A stretch of DNA of 64,000 bases from Ctena decussata (Eukaryota; Mollusca; Bivalvia; Lucinida; Lucinidae), in the NCBI GenBank assembly GCA_963989385.1, contig OZ022501.1, positions 1,064,001 through 1,128,000 on the forward strand. Reading direction: 5' to 3'. Positions 52,260-63,703 of this stretch are shown in pieces. Made by a program: the position numbers and the translations under genes. Under the pieces are notes generated by a model. That model searched no databases. It saw nothing but the letters and a program-made list of their open reading frames with translations, and was not told the origin of the DNA. The number at the start of each line of letters is the position of its first letter. Within the stretch, counting starts at the first letter, position 1.

Positions 52260-54200
52260 TTTATATAGTTTAAGCTTACTAAAAAACAATTCTTTTTGGT
52301 GGCAGCAGATCATGTTGGCAGTTTTTAGAAACAAACCTTTGGATATTTTGGTGGATTCGTAATTCCTAAAAAAAAAAAAAAAAACTAAATAAATACAAGG
52401 TGTAACATTATATGGATGTGCCGTCATTAGTCAACTGCAGTAAACAAAAGACCTTACACATGCAATATTTGATATATTCTGCGAGTAATACTTGCAGTTT
52501 TAGCGGTGATTCATCAAATTAGTGAAAGTGCTCATCAAAACAGCGAAAAAAAGCCATCCGAACAGCGCAGGAAATTTCTATAGATTTCAGAAACCCTGCT
52601 CATCGAATTAGCGCAAATATTTTGAGCAGTTTGTATTAACCTTCTGTTAGCCGTATAACGGGGAACATCCGTGGTCATGTATTATCCGTTGCCCCCTGCT
52701 CACCGGGAGGAGGTGGAAGAATGAGCAGTTTCCAGTGCCCGTGACAACAGAAAGAGCTCTCATTTACATGTTTTGATTTTCATGCCATTCATGTTTTCCT
52801 GCAATCAGGTCTGCTCTTAAGCAGTTTTGAAAACATTTTTCTCCAGCTTCTATACATAGTCTGATGTATGTTTTTCAAGTCACTTGGAAGCAAACCTGCC
52901 TCTGACCTCATTTCAACCAACTCTGTCCGAATAAGAATCAGAATTAGAGCTCAATCAATGAGCAGGTTTCGTGCTAAATATTTTGTTTGTGCTAATTTGA
53001 TGATAAGCCGTTTTAGCTCACGAGAGCCATTAGCTAAAATATTTAATGATAATAGCCAGTTTTCCATTATCCGTCCATCTGTACATTTTGCTGTCTGTGT
53101 TGCTATTTTACTTATTTTCAAAGTTACGGCTTTATTTGTACATTTACTCCGATATATGTTTCCACATTCCAAAAATTTACCGATTGCTCATTTCAACAAT
53201 TTGGGGGTCCTGTTAAGGGTGGTTTGTTATGGTAATATCTGACGAGTTAGCAGTATGTACACTTGCTATGGCTGAGGCAGGTTAATCAGGGTACACATTC
53301 CAAAATTATCTGCAAAACATACCCTTCATGTTCATACTTATTGAAGTATTTAAGCAAAACATACTAGAGCCAGTTGACCAGTAAGCTCAAGATATTAAAT
53401 ACAGCTACTACATGTTTGATGAGTCAGTTTTTTCTGTTCTTTGTTAAATCGGATAAAAATTAATTGTTGCTGTTCAAGATTTTAATAAAACGGGGAGTTG
53501 AAACTTAATGGCCTATACTTCATGATTCAGTGAGTTTACCATGCTGCTCAAACACCACTTGAAGGCTTTGCATCATACTTGGAACTTGGGGGAGTGACCC
53601 ACTATCCCAAGTATGATATAGACTCATTTAGTGTTATGGGAGATACATGTACAAGGCAGAACCACTGGCCCATGAAATATAGATCATTGTGACCAACAAA
53701 CAGTATGAGGCTATTTGTAGGTCAGTGTGTCTTATTCTGTGCTGGTATTTCATAGACCTCAGCCCATTTGCATGAACAGCATATTCTCACACTGCGACTA
53801 CCTTCATAGGGGGTTCCATTTATGTCAAAGTAGGTTCAAAGTCCGCTGACAAAGCACAAGGAAGGAGTCATCATCTGTGACCTCTTAAAACATTTAAAGT
53901 TCCTCCTTCTTTTCATACATACCTGATGTATATGTTGATGTAGTGAAAAATGGAATTTTTTGCCTTTCTGTGATCATTTGTTGGAGGGCATTTTGAAATT
54001 ATGTTTAATGGTGTTTGTCTAAACTGCCTGAATAATGTCTGTTAGTGGATTATGTATGAACAAAAGCAGATATATCTGAAGTGTTTGCTACCTGTAAATA
54101 TGAGCTTTTAAATTATTCCACTTGTTACATTGTTAAAGTTGCCTGTTAAGATGTATATATATTGTCTTGTCAATACTGATTCCGGCTTTTGTAAAAGTGT
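52260..54200. other. No gene seen
   Basis: Includes a short A-run near 52370-52384, a block near 52500-52640 with repeated CATCAAA and AGCG motifs, and a hairpin near 53569-53620 (ATCATACTTGG and CCAAGTATGAT). No supported coding sequence. Confidence 0.45.
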
Positions 54201-54208
54201 ATGACAGA

Positions 54209-54275
54209 AATCCAGATAAGAAGGGGTAACAGAGATAATTCAGAGAAAATTTTTCTTATTTCTCATGGAAAATGT
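54209..54275 (+). mobile_element. Family 1 MITE left half, cut by another element
   Basis: ATCCAGATAAGAAGGGGTAA to CTTATTTCTCATGGAAAATG, then an abrupt switch to the tandem-array element at about 54277-54285. The right half is absent downstream. Confidence 0.65.
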
Positions 54276-54284
54276 ATGTTCATT

Positions 54285-55275
54285 TTTATCCCCCAACCGC
54301 AAGGTTCAGAGGATATAGCGATTAGCCTGGCGTCCGTCCGTTTGTCCGTCAGTCTGTCCGTCCATAAACATTTTCTTGTCCTCTCCATATCTTGAATACC
54401 CTTTGGAATATTTTCATGATACTTCAAAGTTATGTAGAACTAGTCATGGCCATGTGTCGCCTGCAAGAATGGTAACTCTTGCTTTTGTAATTTTTTAGTT
54501 ATCTCCCCTTTGGTGAATTTCTGGCAGATTCGTGTCCGCTCTGTAACTTGAATACTCTTTGGAATATTTTCATGATACTTCACAGATTTGTAGAGCAGGT
54601 CATGACAATGTGTCGCAAACAAGATTGACAACATCTTGCTTTCTTACTTTTTGAGTTATTTCCCCTTGATGGTTTTAGGTGTGATTTCGTGTCCGCTCTA
54701 TAACTTGAATACATTTTGAAATATTTTCATGATACTTCACAAATATGTAGAACAGGTCAGGACGATATGCTGCGAGTAAGAATGACAACTCTTGCTTTCT
54801 TACTTTTTGAGTTATTTCCCCTTGATGGTTTAAGGTGTGATTTCGTGTCCGCTCCATAACTTGAATACCCTTTAAAATATTTTCATGATACTTCACAGAT
54901 ATGTAGAACAGGTCATGCTGATGTGTAGCGAACAAGAATGACAACTCTTGCTTTCTAACTGTTTGAGTTATTTCCCTTTGATGGTTTTAACTTGAATACC
55001 CTTTGAATTTTTTTCATGATACTTAACAGATATGGAGATCAGATCATGACATGACAGTTTGTTTCATACAAGAATGACAACTCTTGCTTTCATACTTTCC
55101 GAGTTATTTCCCTTTGGGAGTTTGAGCTGCAGTTTTGTGTCTCTGCTCCATATCTGTATAACCCTGGCCTGCTCCGCAATATTAATACCCTTATACCTTT
55201 TAGAATTTTGATGATTATGCCCCATGACATCCTATTAGTGTTCCTAACTCTATCTGACTCTGCAAGCGACCCCCC

Positions 55276-55296
<21 letters not shown>
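54285..55296 (+). repeat. Tandem-array element (~156-bp unit, 5 copies) ending in poly-C
   Basis: Begins ATCCCCCAACCGCAAGGTTC and GTCCGTCCGTTTGTCCGTC, then five units with CTTGAATACCCTTTGGAATA, TTTTCATGATACTTCA and AGAATGACAACTCTTGCTTT. It closes with 27 C (55270-55296). Confidence 0.75.
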
Positions 55297-55306
<10 letters not shown>

Positions 55307-55310
55307 AAAA
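55270..55310 (+). repeat. (C)27(A)14 homopolymer junction
   Basis: An unbroken C run is followed directly by an A run, at the junction between two array elements. Length in the assembly may be unreliable. Confidence 0.9.
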
Positions 55311-56818
55311 CCAAGAGGGCCATGAGGCCCTGAATCGCTCACCTGGTCAATTGGCAACGTGGCTTTTTCTTATCATGTCTGAAATTGTCAAAATATGAGT
55401 CTTGGGTCAAAAGTCAAAGAATGACCATGACTGCTTGTACTCATAAATCTTCATGTACTCATCAAGACAACCAAATATACCATTTTTAGGCTAAAATCTT
55501 CAGAACTTTCCACGAAATCTTATGTTCTAGCATTTTCCCATATTTGACCATGCCGCAATAAAGGTCAGGGTAAACCCAAGGTCATCATTTGAACACTCTT
55601 GGTGGTACTCTAGTACTCCATGCTACTTACCAAGGTTCAAGGCCATAGGTGTATTGGTTCTGGAGAAGAAACATATTAAAGGTTTATACCATAAGTGGTA
55701 ATGGCGGCCATGTTGGTCATGTGACCTCGACTGTTTGAACAAATTTTTATTCAATCAACCCCTGGAGGCTATATATGAAATGTGTTTACAATTGGCCCTT
55801 TGACTTTTGAGGAAATGGTTACCAATGTCAAAATATGAGTAATCTGGATCAAAGGTCAAGAAATGACCTTGACCTCTTGTACGCATAATTCTTCATGACC
55901 TCATTAAGACAACTGTATATACCAATTTTTGTGCCAAATTCTTCAAAAGTTTCCATGAAATCTCATGTTCTAGGATTTTCCCATATTTGACCTTGCCCTA
56001 AAAAAGGTCAAGGTCAACACAAGGTCATAACTTGAACAATCTTGATAGTACTCAAGTACCCAATGCTACATACCAAGTCTCAAGGCCATCGGTTAATTGG
56101 TTCTGGAGAAGAAGGTTTTTAAAGGTTTTTACCATATATGGGCATAGTGGCCATGTTGGTCATGTGACCATGACCGTTAGAAAATTTTTTCATTCCCTCA
56201 ACCCCTGGAGGCTCTATATTAAATTTGGTCACAATTGGCCCAGTGGTTTTTGAGGAGATTGTTTGAAATTGTCAAAATATGAGAGTTCTGGGTCAAAGGT
56301 CAAAGAATGACCTTGACCTCTTATACTCGTAAATCTTCATGTAGTCATTAAGATGACTGTAGATACCAATTTTTAGTCCAAAATCGTCAACAGTTTCCAA
56401 GATATCTTATGTTGTAGCATCTTGCCATATAAAAGCATAAGGAAGCAAATTTGACCTTACCGTAAAAAAGGTCAAGGTCAACCCAAGGTCATAATTTGAA
56501 CAATCTTGGTAGTACTCGCGTACCCGATGCTACATACCAAGTTTCAAGGCCATCCGCCTATTGGCTCTGGAGAAGAAGATTTCTTCAGGTTTTTACCATA
56601 TATGGGCATGGCGGCCATGTTGGTCAAGTGACCAGGACCGTTTGAACAGCTTTTCGTTCCTAAGGTCCCAGGAGGCTTTATATGAAATTTGGTTACAATC
56701 GGCCCAGCGGTTTCAGAGGAGAAGTTGTTTGAAATTGTTGACGGACGGACGGACGACGGACGACGACGGAGCCTTACCATCCTATAAGCTCCCCCGGAGC
56801 CGCTGGCTCAGGTGAGCT
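55311..56818 (-). mobile_element. Tandem-array element (50290-type), minus copy
   Basis: Inverted partner of 50290-52258: starts CCAAGAGGGCCATGAGGCCC and ends CCGCTGGCTCAGGTGAGCTA, with about three units in between. The outer boundaries agree with the plus copy. The copies lie 3 kb apart and together form a long inverted repeat. Confidence 0.8.
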
Positions 56819-57227
56819 AAAAATCAGATTTGGATTCTTTGTTCAAATTCACTTCCTAGAGAGCTCAAAATTAGATTTGTAGGGCTTGTACTTTAGAAGT
56901 TATTCACACATTTTGCAATGTTGAATGCATCATATCATATGCAATACATTTTATTCACACATTTTGACATGTTGAATGTGTCATATGCAATGCATTGTCT
57001 ACATGGTTGCTATTTGAGATTTTACCTCTTTTTAGCAATCTGGCATACTGTTTTGGTCTGAGTGTTAGATAATCATGCATGTGTTAAACAAATAATGTCA
57101 ATAAGGAGCATAAAAGAATGACAGTATACTACTTATATGTGTTCTGAAGTGCACCCTGTTTAGCAAGGCGCAGGGGGCCTTAGATCGGGGGGTTTGCCAT
57201 CTCCTCTGATGACTATTTTTATTGTTG
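56819..57227. other. No gene seen
   Basis: AT-rich; TTTTGACATGTTGAATG(T/C) is repeated once near 56915-56990. Confidence 0.4.
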
Positions 57228-57343
57228 TTGTCCCTCATTAGAACAGTCTTGGCAAGACAGTTCTAATGAGAGGTCACAACCTATGTTTTTATGGAAAAAT
57301 AAGGAAAATTTCCCTGTGGCCCCTTCTTGTATGGAGCACTGTT
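57228..57343 (+). mobile_element. Family 1 MITE, left arm missing
   Basis: CCCTCATTAGAACAGTCTTGG and its complement pair around the centre, followed by ATGGAAAAATAAGGAAAATT and CCCCTTCTTGTATGGAGC. Confidence 0.68.
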
Positions 57344-57389
57344 GTCAATACTGAGTCTGGCTTTTATAAAGGTGTGTGGATACATGTCC

Positions 57390-58030
57390 ATATTTATACA
57401 CCATTTTTATGAAAGGAAACAACTTTTGTGACTTCCTGTTTGCTTTCCTGAACAATGAAAACCTTCCAAAAAGGATCTATTATCAAAGGTGAAAAAATTA
57501 CTCCAAGGACTTAGATACATAGGATACATGAGTATCACACTCTGAGATGTAGATATGCCAGTTAATTTTTGAACAAAATTGTTGCTATCCGAAGTGAAGC
57601 TAGGCTATTCTGTCATTTTCTTTCATGCTGCAACTTGAGAAAACCAAGAAAGTGGCAGGTCTGCCCAGCAAAGACTCAGATCAGCCTGGGCATCCACCAA
57701 GTCTGATCAGAGTTTTTGCTGGTTTAAAGGGTAGCAAGGGGTCTAAGCTAGCTTCATGCGGACAGCAAAGACTCTGATCAGACTGCATGCATGCCCAGGC
57801 TAATATGAGTGTCATTTGGGCGCACATGCCTCTTTGTTGGTTTTGTTGTATCATGGCTTTTTTTTGCCTACCTTTTCTGTGGGCATCAACTATCAAATTA
57901 AAGGATTTTCTGCTGTAGGGGCAAAGTCTTTCCTTACAGAGTAGACTCCATTATGAAAGGGCAATATCAGTCATGGAAGCAAACAGAATGTCAAAGTTGT
58001 TCTCCTTTGTTAAAATGGTATAACAAGAGG
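57390..58030 (+). mobile_element. Family 3 MITE split by a family 2 MITE
   Basis: The left part (AAGGAAACAACTTTTGTGACTTCC, near 57412) and right part (AGTAGACTCCATTATGAAAGG, near 57938) follow family 3 order, separated by about 430 bp that includes the palindrome at 57635-57860. Confidence 0.5.
57635..57860 (+). mobile_element. Palindromic MITE (family 2)
   Basis: GAGAAAACCAAGAAAGTGGC to TTGGTTTTGTTGTATCATGG with GACTCAGATCAGCCTGGGCAT inside; more diverged than other copies. Confidence 0.7.
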
Positions 58031-58324
58031 GACATGTATCCATATACGTCATGATTAGCTGAGACATTGGAAACAAAACCTCTTTTGTTTTTTGGCACAC
58101 CTCATTTAAGCTGTTGTAGTCCGTTCTGAGAATAATTGAAGAATTTAGGCCTTCCGCAAAAAATTTTCGCCGTGCCCCTACCTGCCCACTAATTTCAGCC
58201 CTACCCAAAAGTTTCTTTTATTTTGCCTTTGAGAGCAAGAGATTTTTTATTTACATCTTGTCAAATTTGGCAACAAACAATTAACCAGTGGTGAGGTGGA
58301 TTACAAACGAAATAGACAATGACC

Positions 58325-58450
58325 AGACTGCTTATTAGGGGCAATCTGATCTAAGTCTGCACAACTTCTTGTGCAGACTTAGATCAGACTGACCCTAATG
58401 AAGAGTCTGATCTATGTCTACACAAGAAGCAGTCTGATAATGGTCAGCAC
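58325..58450. repeat. Perfect-centre hairpin related to family 2
   Basis: ATCTGATCTAAGTCTGCACAA and its complement face each other across CTTC (about 58345-58391). Outer parts CAGACTGCTTATTAGGG and CAGTCTGATAATGG also pair. Possibly a rearranged family 2 element. Confidence 0.6.
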
Positions 58451-58572
58451 TAGCCCATAAATCTGACACCTAATGATTACACTTACTAACCTACCTGAAA
58501 AGTTTGAGCAGGAGCACAGCAAACAGAGAATTTTTTTTTTTCAAATTGAAGATTTCGTTTGAAACAACATTT

Positions 58573-58807
58573 GAGTGCCGACACAACAAAACCAACAAAG
58601 TGGCATGTGTGCCAGGGAAGACTCAGGTCAGCCTGGGACAGCCAGGTAGTCTGGTCAGAGTTTTCTCTTTGTGCTTAACATGTAGCTAAGGGTCTGAGCT
58701 AGCTCCATGCCGACAGCAAAGTCTGATCAGACTGGGCAGATGCCCAGGCTGATCTGTGTTTTCGCTGGGCACATATCCACTTTGTTGGTTTTGTTGTGTC
58801 ATGGCTC
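58573..58807 (+). mobile_element. Palindromic MITE (family 2)
   Basis: GAGTGCCGACACAACAAAACC to GGTTTTGTTGTGTCATGGCTC; arms pair over most of the length. It ends 22 bp before the terminal-inverted-repeat element at 58830. Confidence 0.8.
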
Positions 58808-58829
58808 ATTTACAGTTGTCAGAAATCAT

Positions 58830-60305
58830 ATACCGTATTCGCCCCATTTACAGCACGGTGCGCTTAACTTTTTCAAAATTGCAACAAAAAGGTGTGGTTA
58901 AAAATGTTTTTAATTACCGCACACTCAGAACGAAAAAAACAACAAACGAATAGTCGAAATAGTCGGCAATACTGATCGGGGTGTTCGAAGTGTCATGAAA
59001 ATATTTAGTGTTCGAACTATTTGAATTGCCAATTTCCGAGAGAAAAACGATCTCATGTCAAGTCGCAAATTATATCTCATACCTCTCAGTATTAAATATG
59101 TCCTCATAATGCATTTATTTCATTCTCTTCATCCTTCTTCAATATTCCAAATAAATATTCCGAAAGAAAGGAAAGTATTTCAACACATTTACGATGACCT
59201 AATATGAAATTGTTTAAACACGTCAGGTAAGTTTGTCAGTGCTCTGGCTATTCATTCACCACAAGCGGTCTGCTTTAAATTCATGGGCTTCTATTAATAA
59301 CACACACATTCTAATTCTGGAAGATGCGGTCCTTTTGATCTTCCCTATTTCTGTCTGTCCTATATTACGTACAAGGGTGCAGAAATATTGGCTATGTGTC
59401 ATGAGAAAGGTACCGTATTACATGTGCAAACAGCAAAGCCTTAGACCAGTCTGGGCATCTTAAAACAATTATTTTGCAAACTATCGGAGAACCCTGGAGA
59501 TTTGTTAGACTGGTCAATGTTCGCAAATGCACTGTATGATGCGGGTGTTTGCTGATTGAATGTGTCCTGAGGCCCTTTGAGGCCCATGGGCCAGGTATGC
59601 CAATGATAAAGCTATCCTATGGCTACCGCGAACTTTGTTTAAATGCACAGACCATGCATATACGCAGGCTGGTTGCTTTGTTCAGTTTGCGCATGTATTC
59701 AGACTGATTTTGTCAGGAAACAAGAGTTTGTCATTATGATAATTTATTTCTTTTGAAACCCGAGTTTCTCATCTGTCGTTCATGTATCTTTCCCAATGCG
59801 CTTTGGCGCACGTGCACATTTTCGCTATATATGACAAGAATTGCTCTTGAGAAATGGCACCTTTTCGCATGTACGAAAGGCAAAGACTCAGTTCAGCCTG
59901 CCCATCCCCGCAACCTCATAACTTCGTAAGCTCGATCCTTCTCGGATAAACATGTACATTCCCATTGTTGATGCAGACAGACGCTAATCAGACGGCGCAG
60001 ATGTTTAAGCTGATCCGAGTCCGCTGTTCGCACTCGTACACATCATAACACTTCAGCCAACTTCGTAAATATCGGCGAGGATGCCCGATTGACATTTAGA
60101 CCGACAGAGTGCTCTCTTAGCACATTGCGTCGGGAAAACAAAACTGAAAACACTGTTGCTGTTGAAACAGTAATGGTAAGTTGAACTTGATGCATTTTTG
60201 TGAGTTTCAAAAGGAAACAGCAGTGTGTGCTTGTGCATTTTTTCCGGAAATGGCCTTGGTGTGCGGTTATAGGGGCATGTGCGGTAAATGGGGCGATTAC
60301 GGTAT
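58830..60305. mobile_element. 1.48-kb element with 22-bp terminal inverted repeats
   Basis: ATACCGTATTCGCCCCATTTAC at 58830-58851 matches the complement of 60284-60305 with one mismatch, and TCAT lies next to both ends (4-bp duplication, weak). GCGCACC/CCGCACAC-type subterminal motifs occur at both ends. It has no convincing transposase; a diverged family 2 copy lies inside (59860-60035). Superfamily not assigned. Confidence 0.7.
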
Positions 60306-60309
60306 TCAT

Positions 60310-61230
60310 AATTCATATATTCTAGTCGCAAATCTGTGAAACATAACTATCTCCAGATACTTAACAGTGGGAGGGGAATGAAATAAAACTTGAAAAAAAG
60401 AAGTGTCTTCTTACTGTTGTATTTTTCCTCCAACAAATGTTGTTGTTTTTTTTAGTTTTTTTTAAATTTATGAATTACTGATTAAACTGAACTGCACCTA
60501 AAGTGTTCAACCGATAGATTTCAGCAAAAACTGAATGTAACAATTTGCCAAAATAAGTGCACATGCTTTATTATTAAGGTGCATATCAGATACTTTTCAT
60601 GCCTGATAAGCACACTAACATGTCCTCCCTACTGTTGCAGAAGATGCAAAAGAACAGGGCCCAGTTGTTTAAAGCATCCTTAGCTTAACGAGCTATAGCT
60701 AGTTATGTGTCATTTAGTAACCTATGTCTACCTGTTCTAGCGGAGATGATATTAACTACACTGGTGTCTTTTACAGAAAAAATATGAGTAGCTTTTGCAG
60801 TGCAAAAGCTATTTACATTTTTACAGCAAAAAATTATCATTTAGTTTGTTTAGCAAATGATAAACATTTAAACATATTGTTAACTAATGACAGTTTAAGC
60901 TTTGAACATCCAGGCCCTGAACAAAAATTCTGCAGAACACTGTCTTGCCTGTCAGGCATTCTCACAAAGAGATTTTTCACTACTAAATGAGGTATCTGCA
61001 AAATTGACGAACATGGCAAGTCATGTGGATATAATTATCCAAGCAGCTTCTCAACTTTTATCATTTTGACAGTCAGAACAGCAGACCACATGATCTTCAA
61101 CTTCTTGCAGGATAAGCTGTGGTTTTACGACAAAACTGTCAACCCTATTTTAGTCACATCAACCTGACTGAAGGCTGATAATGAAAGAATGTGTGCAATG
61201 GAATCTCATTCCCATTTAAATTTCTGCATC
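60310..61230. other. No gene seen
   Basis: AT-rich; the short ORFs overlap on both strands without recognisable content. Confidence 0.45.
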
Positions 61231-61234
61231 TGGG

Positions 61235-61310
61235 GATATCTAAACCCAGACCAATAGGCCAGCTCCTAACCCAGTAAGCCACTAAGGCTCCCAGAAGGTG
61301 AGAAACTACA
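61235..61310 (-). repeat. Decayed tRNA-like SINE head
   Basis: On the minus strand GAGCCTTAGTGGCTTACTGGG and TCTGGGTTTAGATATCCCC follow the order of the 32455-32530 SINE head with more changes. Confidence 0.4.
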
Positions 61311-61313
61311 AAT

Positions 61314-61547
61314 GAGCTGTGACACGACAAAACCAACAAAGTGACGTGCACCTAGTGAAGACTCAGATCAGCCCAGGCATCCACCCAGTCTGATCAGAAT
61401 CTTCGCTGTCCGCATGGAGGTAGCTTAGATTCTTAGCTACGCCCTTAGTGCACAGCAAAGACTGATCAGACTGGGCCGTTGCACAGGCTGATCTGAAGCT
61501 TTGCTGGGCACACATGCCACTTTGTTTGTTTTGTCGAGTGCGGCTCA
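61314..61547 (+). mobile_element. Palindromic MITE (family 2)
   Basis: GAGCTGTGACACGACAAAACC to TTTGTTTTGTCGAGTGCGGC; the centre is GCATGGAGGTAGCTTAGATTC. Confidence 0.78.
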
Positions 61548-62171
61548 CATTTTAGCAAATTGTGCTGAGCCAGACAATCTGAACCCAGAGCATGCAAGTA
61601 AGAGAACTTTTCTTAAGAATGAAGTGGTCGAGTACTCAGCACAGACTCAGATCAGACTGGTCCTGAAGGGGTTTGATCAGGGTCTTCACTGTTCAAAGGT
61701 TTGCCATCACCTTTCTGATACATATCAACCATTTCAAACAAACTGTTCGTACAGCAATCAGTCAACGTGTCTCAACATTTAGGGTTAATTATTATAATTG
61801 CATTTAACTGTTTAACCATCAAAAAGTAGATGAAATAAAATATGTCAGCAAAATTAAAAACAAGAGCTGTCGCCTGACAGCATAGCTCGCCTGAATTGGT
61901 GCTTGCCCATCACTCAGCCGCTATGGTGGTGTGGACTGCTATGCATAAAACTTAATGCAAGCATGTCCATAATGAAAACACATTTATAAACAAAAGCTAT
62001 CTCAGAAATAAGTCTTAAAATAAAATTAGAATAGAAAAAATGAAATGAAATTTCAAAGTCCATGGGCTATGTGGACTGCTATGCATAAAACTTCATGCAA
62101 GCATGTCCAAAATGAAAACACAAAAGCTATCTCAGAAATAAGTCTTAAAATAAAAAAAATAAAAAACTGCC

Positions 62172-62195
62172 GGGGGGGGGGGGGGGGGGGGGGGG
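62172..62195 (+). repeat. Poly-G run (24)
   Basis: An unbroken G run in the first 713-bp unit. Confidence 0.95.
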
Positions 62196-62816
62196 CTAGT
62201 ATGTATCTGAACCATTATCTAACATCAGCCCAAGTATTAGTAGTATCAACTGAGTCCATCATCGTGGCACTGTGAAAGTATGTCTTCATAAATATAAAAC
62301 TTTAACCAAAATCTTTAAAACAAAATTCTAAGTCGATGACCTTGACTTCAAGGTCACCCAGTGGGGTAAGTATAAGGTATTTTGTAAAAACTCAAAAAAA
62401 GAGTCTAACATCAGTTCAAGTATAAACTAAATCTCTGCAAAGCATTATGAATCAGTATGCAATTACAAAACTTTAAAAAAGACAAAAATTTCCTAAGTCC
62501 CTGACCTTGACATCAAGATCACTGAGCGGGGTTGGGGTAGTACTCTGTAGATCTAACTACAGTGCAAATATAACAAGAGCTGTCGTCTGACAGCATAGCT
62601 CGCCTGAATAGGTGCTTGCCCATCACACAGTCGCTTTGGTGGTGTGGACTGCTATGCATAAAACTTCAGGCAAGCATGTCCGTAATGACAACACATTTAG
62701 TAACAAAAGCTATCTCAGAAATAAGTCTTAAAATAAAATTAAAATTAAAAAAAATCCACATGAAATTTCAAAGTCCATGAGCTTGAGGTCAAAGTACTGA
62801 AAGGTGGGGGTGGGGT

Positions 62817-62856
<40 letters not shown>
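62817..62856 (+). repeat. Poly-G run (40)
   Basis: An unbroken G run at the equivalent place in the second unit, preceded by GTGGGGGTGGGGT. The length difference from the first unit shows that it is unstable or poorly assembled. Confidence 0.95.
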
Positions 62857-63428
62857 CTAGGATGTATGTAAACCTTGAACCATTATCTAACATCAGTCCA
62901 AGTATAACTTTCAACTGAGTCCATCATGGCACTGTGAAATTATGTCTTCATAAATATAAAACTTTAACCAAAATCTTTAAGATAAAATTCTAAGTCAATG
63001 ACCTTGACTTCAAGGTCATCCAGTGGGGTAAATATATAGTGTGTAAAAACTCAAAAAAGTGTCTAACATCAGTTCAAGTGAACACTAAATCTCTATTACA
63101 CATTATGAATCAGTATGCGATTAGAAAACTTTAATAAAGACCAAATTTCCAAAGTCCCTGACCTTGACATCAAGTTCAATGAGCGGGGTGGGGTAGTCCT
63201 CTGTAAAACTTTGGACTAATATCTAACTAAAGTGCAAATATAAAAAGAATTCATCGCTGGGTTCAGGTTAAAAGACTTTAACCAAAACATTCAATCAGTA
63301 AAAAGACAATTTTCTAAGTCCATGACCTTGACATCAAGGTCACTGAGGGGGGTAGGGGTAGTACCTTGGAAAACTTTGGACCAATATCTAACTACAGTGC
63401 AAGTATCAAAGGAATCCATCCATAGGTT

Positions 63429-63703
63429 GCCTGGCCGGGTAGCGCAATCGGTAGGGCACCTGACTCGTAAGTCAGAGGTCCTGGGTTCGAATCCCAGTCT
63501 GGCCACATACTTTCGTTTCTCCTTCCGCTGATTCAAGAAGGGCAGTTGTCAGTTACTGGCGAAAGTATGTGCACTTAGTACTGGTTAACCGCTTAGGAGG
63601 TCTAAGCCTGCCCAGGAATAGTGTGGTTAGGTTAACTGGCCGTCCCGACATGACCTTAGTTGTTTACCGTGGACGTTAAGCATCAAATCAACCAACCAAC
63701 CAA
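63429..63703 (+). mobile_element. Full-length tRNA-derived SINE with 13-bp duplication
   Basis: The head GGCCGGGTAGCGCAATCGG pairs its first seven bases with TCTGGCC at the end of the tRNA part (7 bp with two G-T pairs), and box B is GGTTCGAATCC (63484-63494). The anticodon stem is imperfect, so it is a SINE head. The body contains CAAGAAGGGCAGTTGTCAGT and GACGTTAAGCATCAAATC; the tail is (AACC)n. CCATCCATAGGTT is duplicated at 63416-63428 and 63704-63716. Confidence 0.9.

Noticed and set aside
55090..55323. 77-codon ORF with a glycine run
   Set aside because: The glycine run is the complement of the C27 homopolymer and the remainder is array sequence.
63429..63504. Functional tRNA-Thr gene
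   Set aside because: The acceptor stem pairs, but the anticodon stem does not with a 7-base loop, and the copy is flanked by a SINE body and a target duplication.
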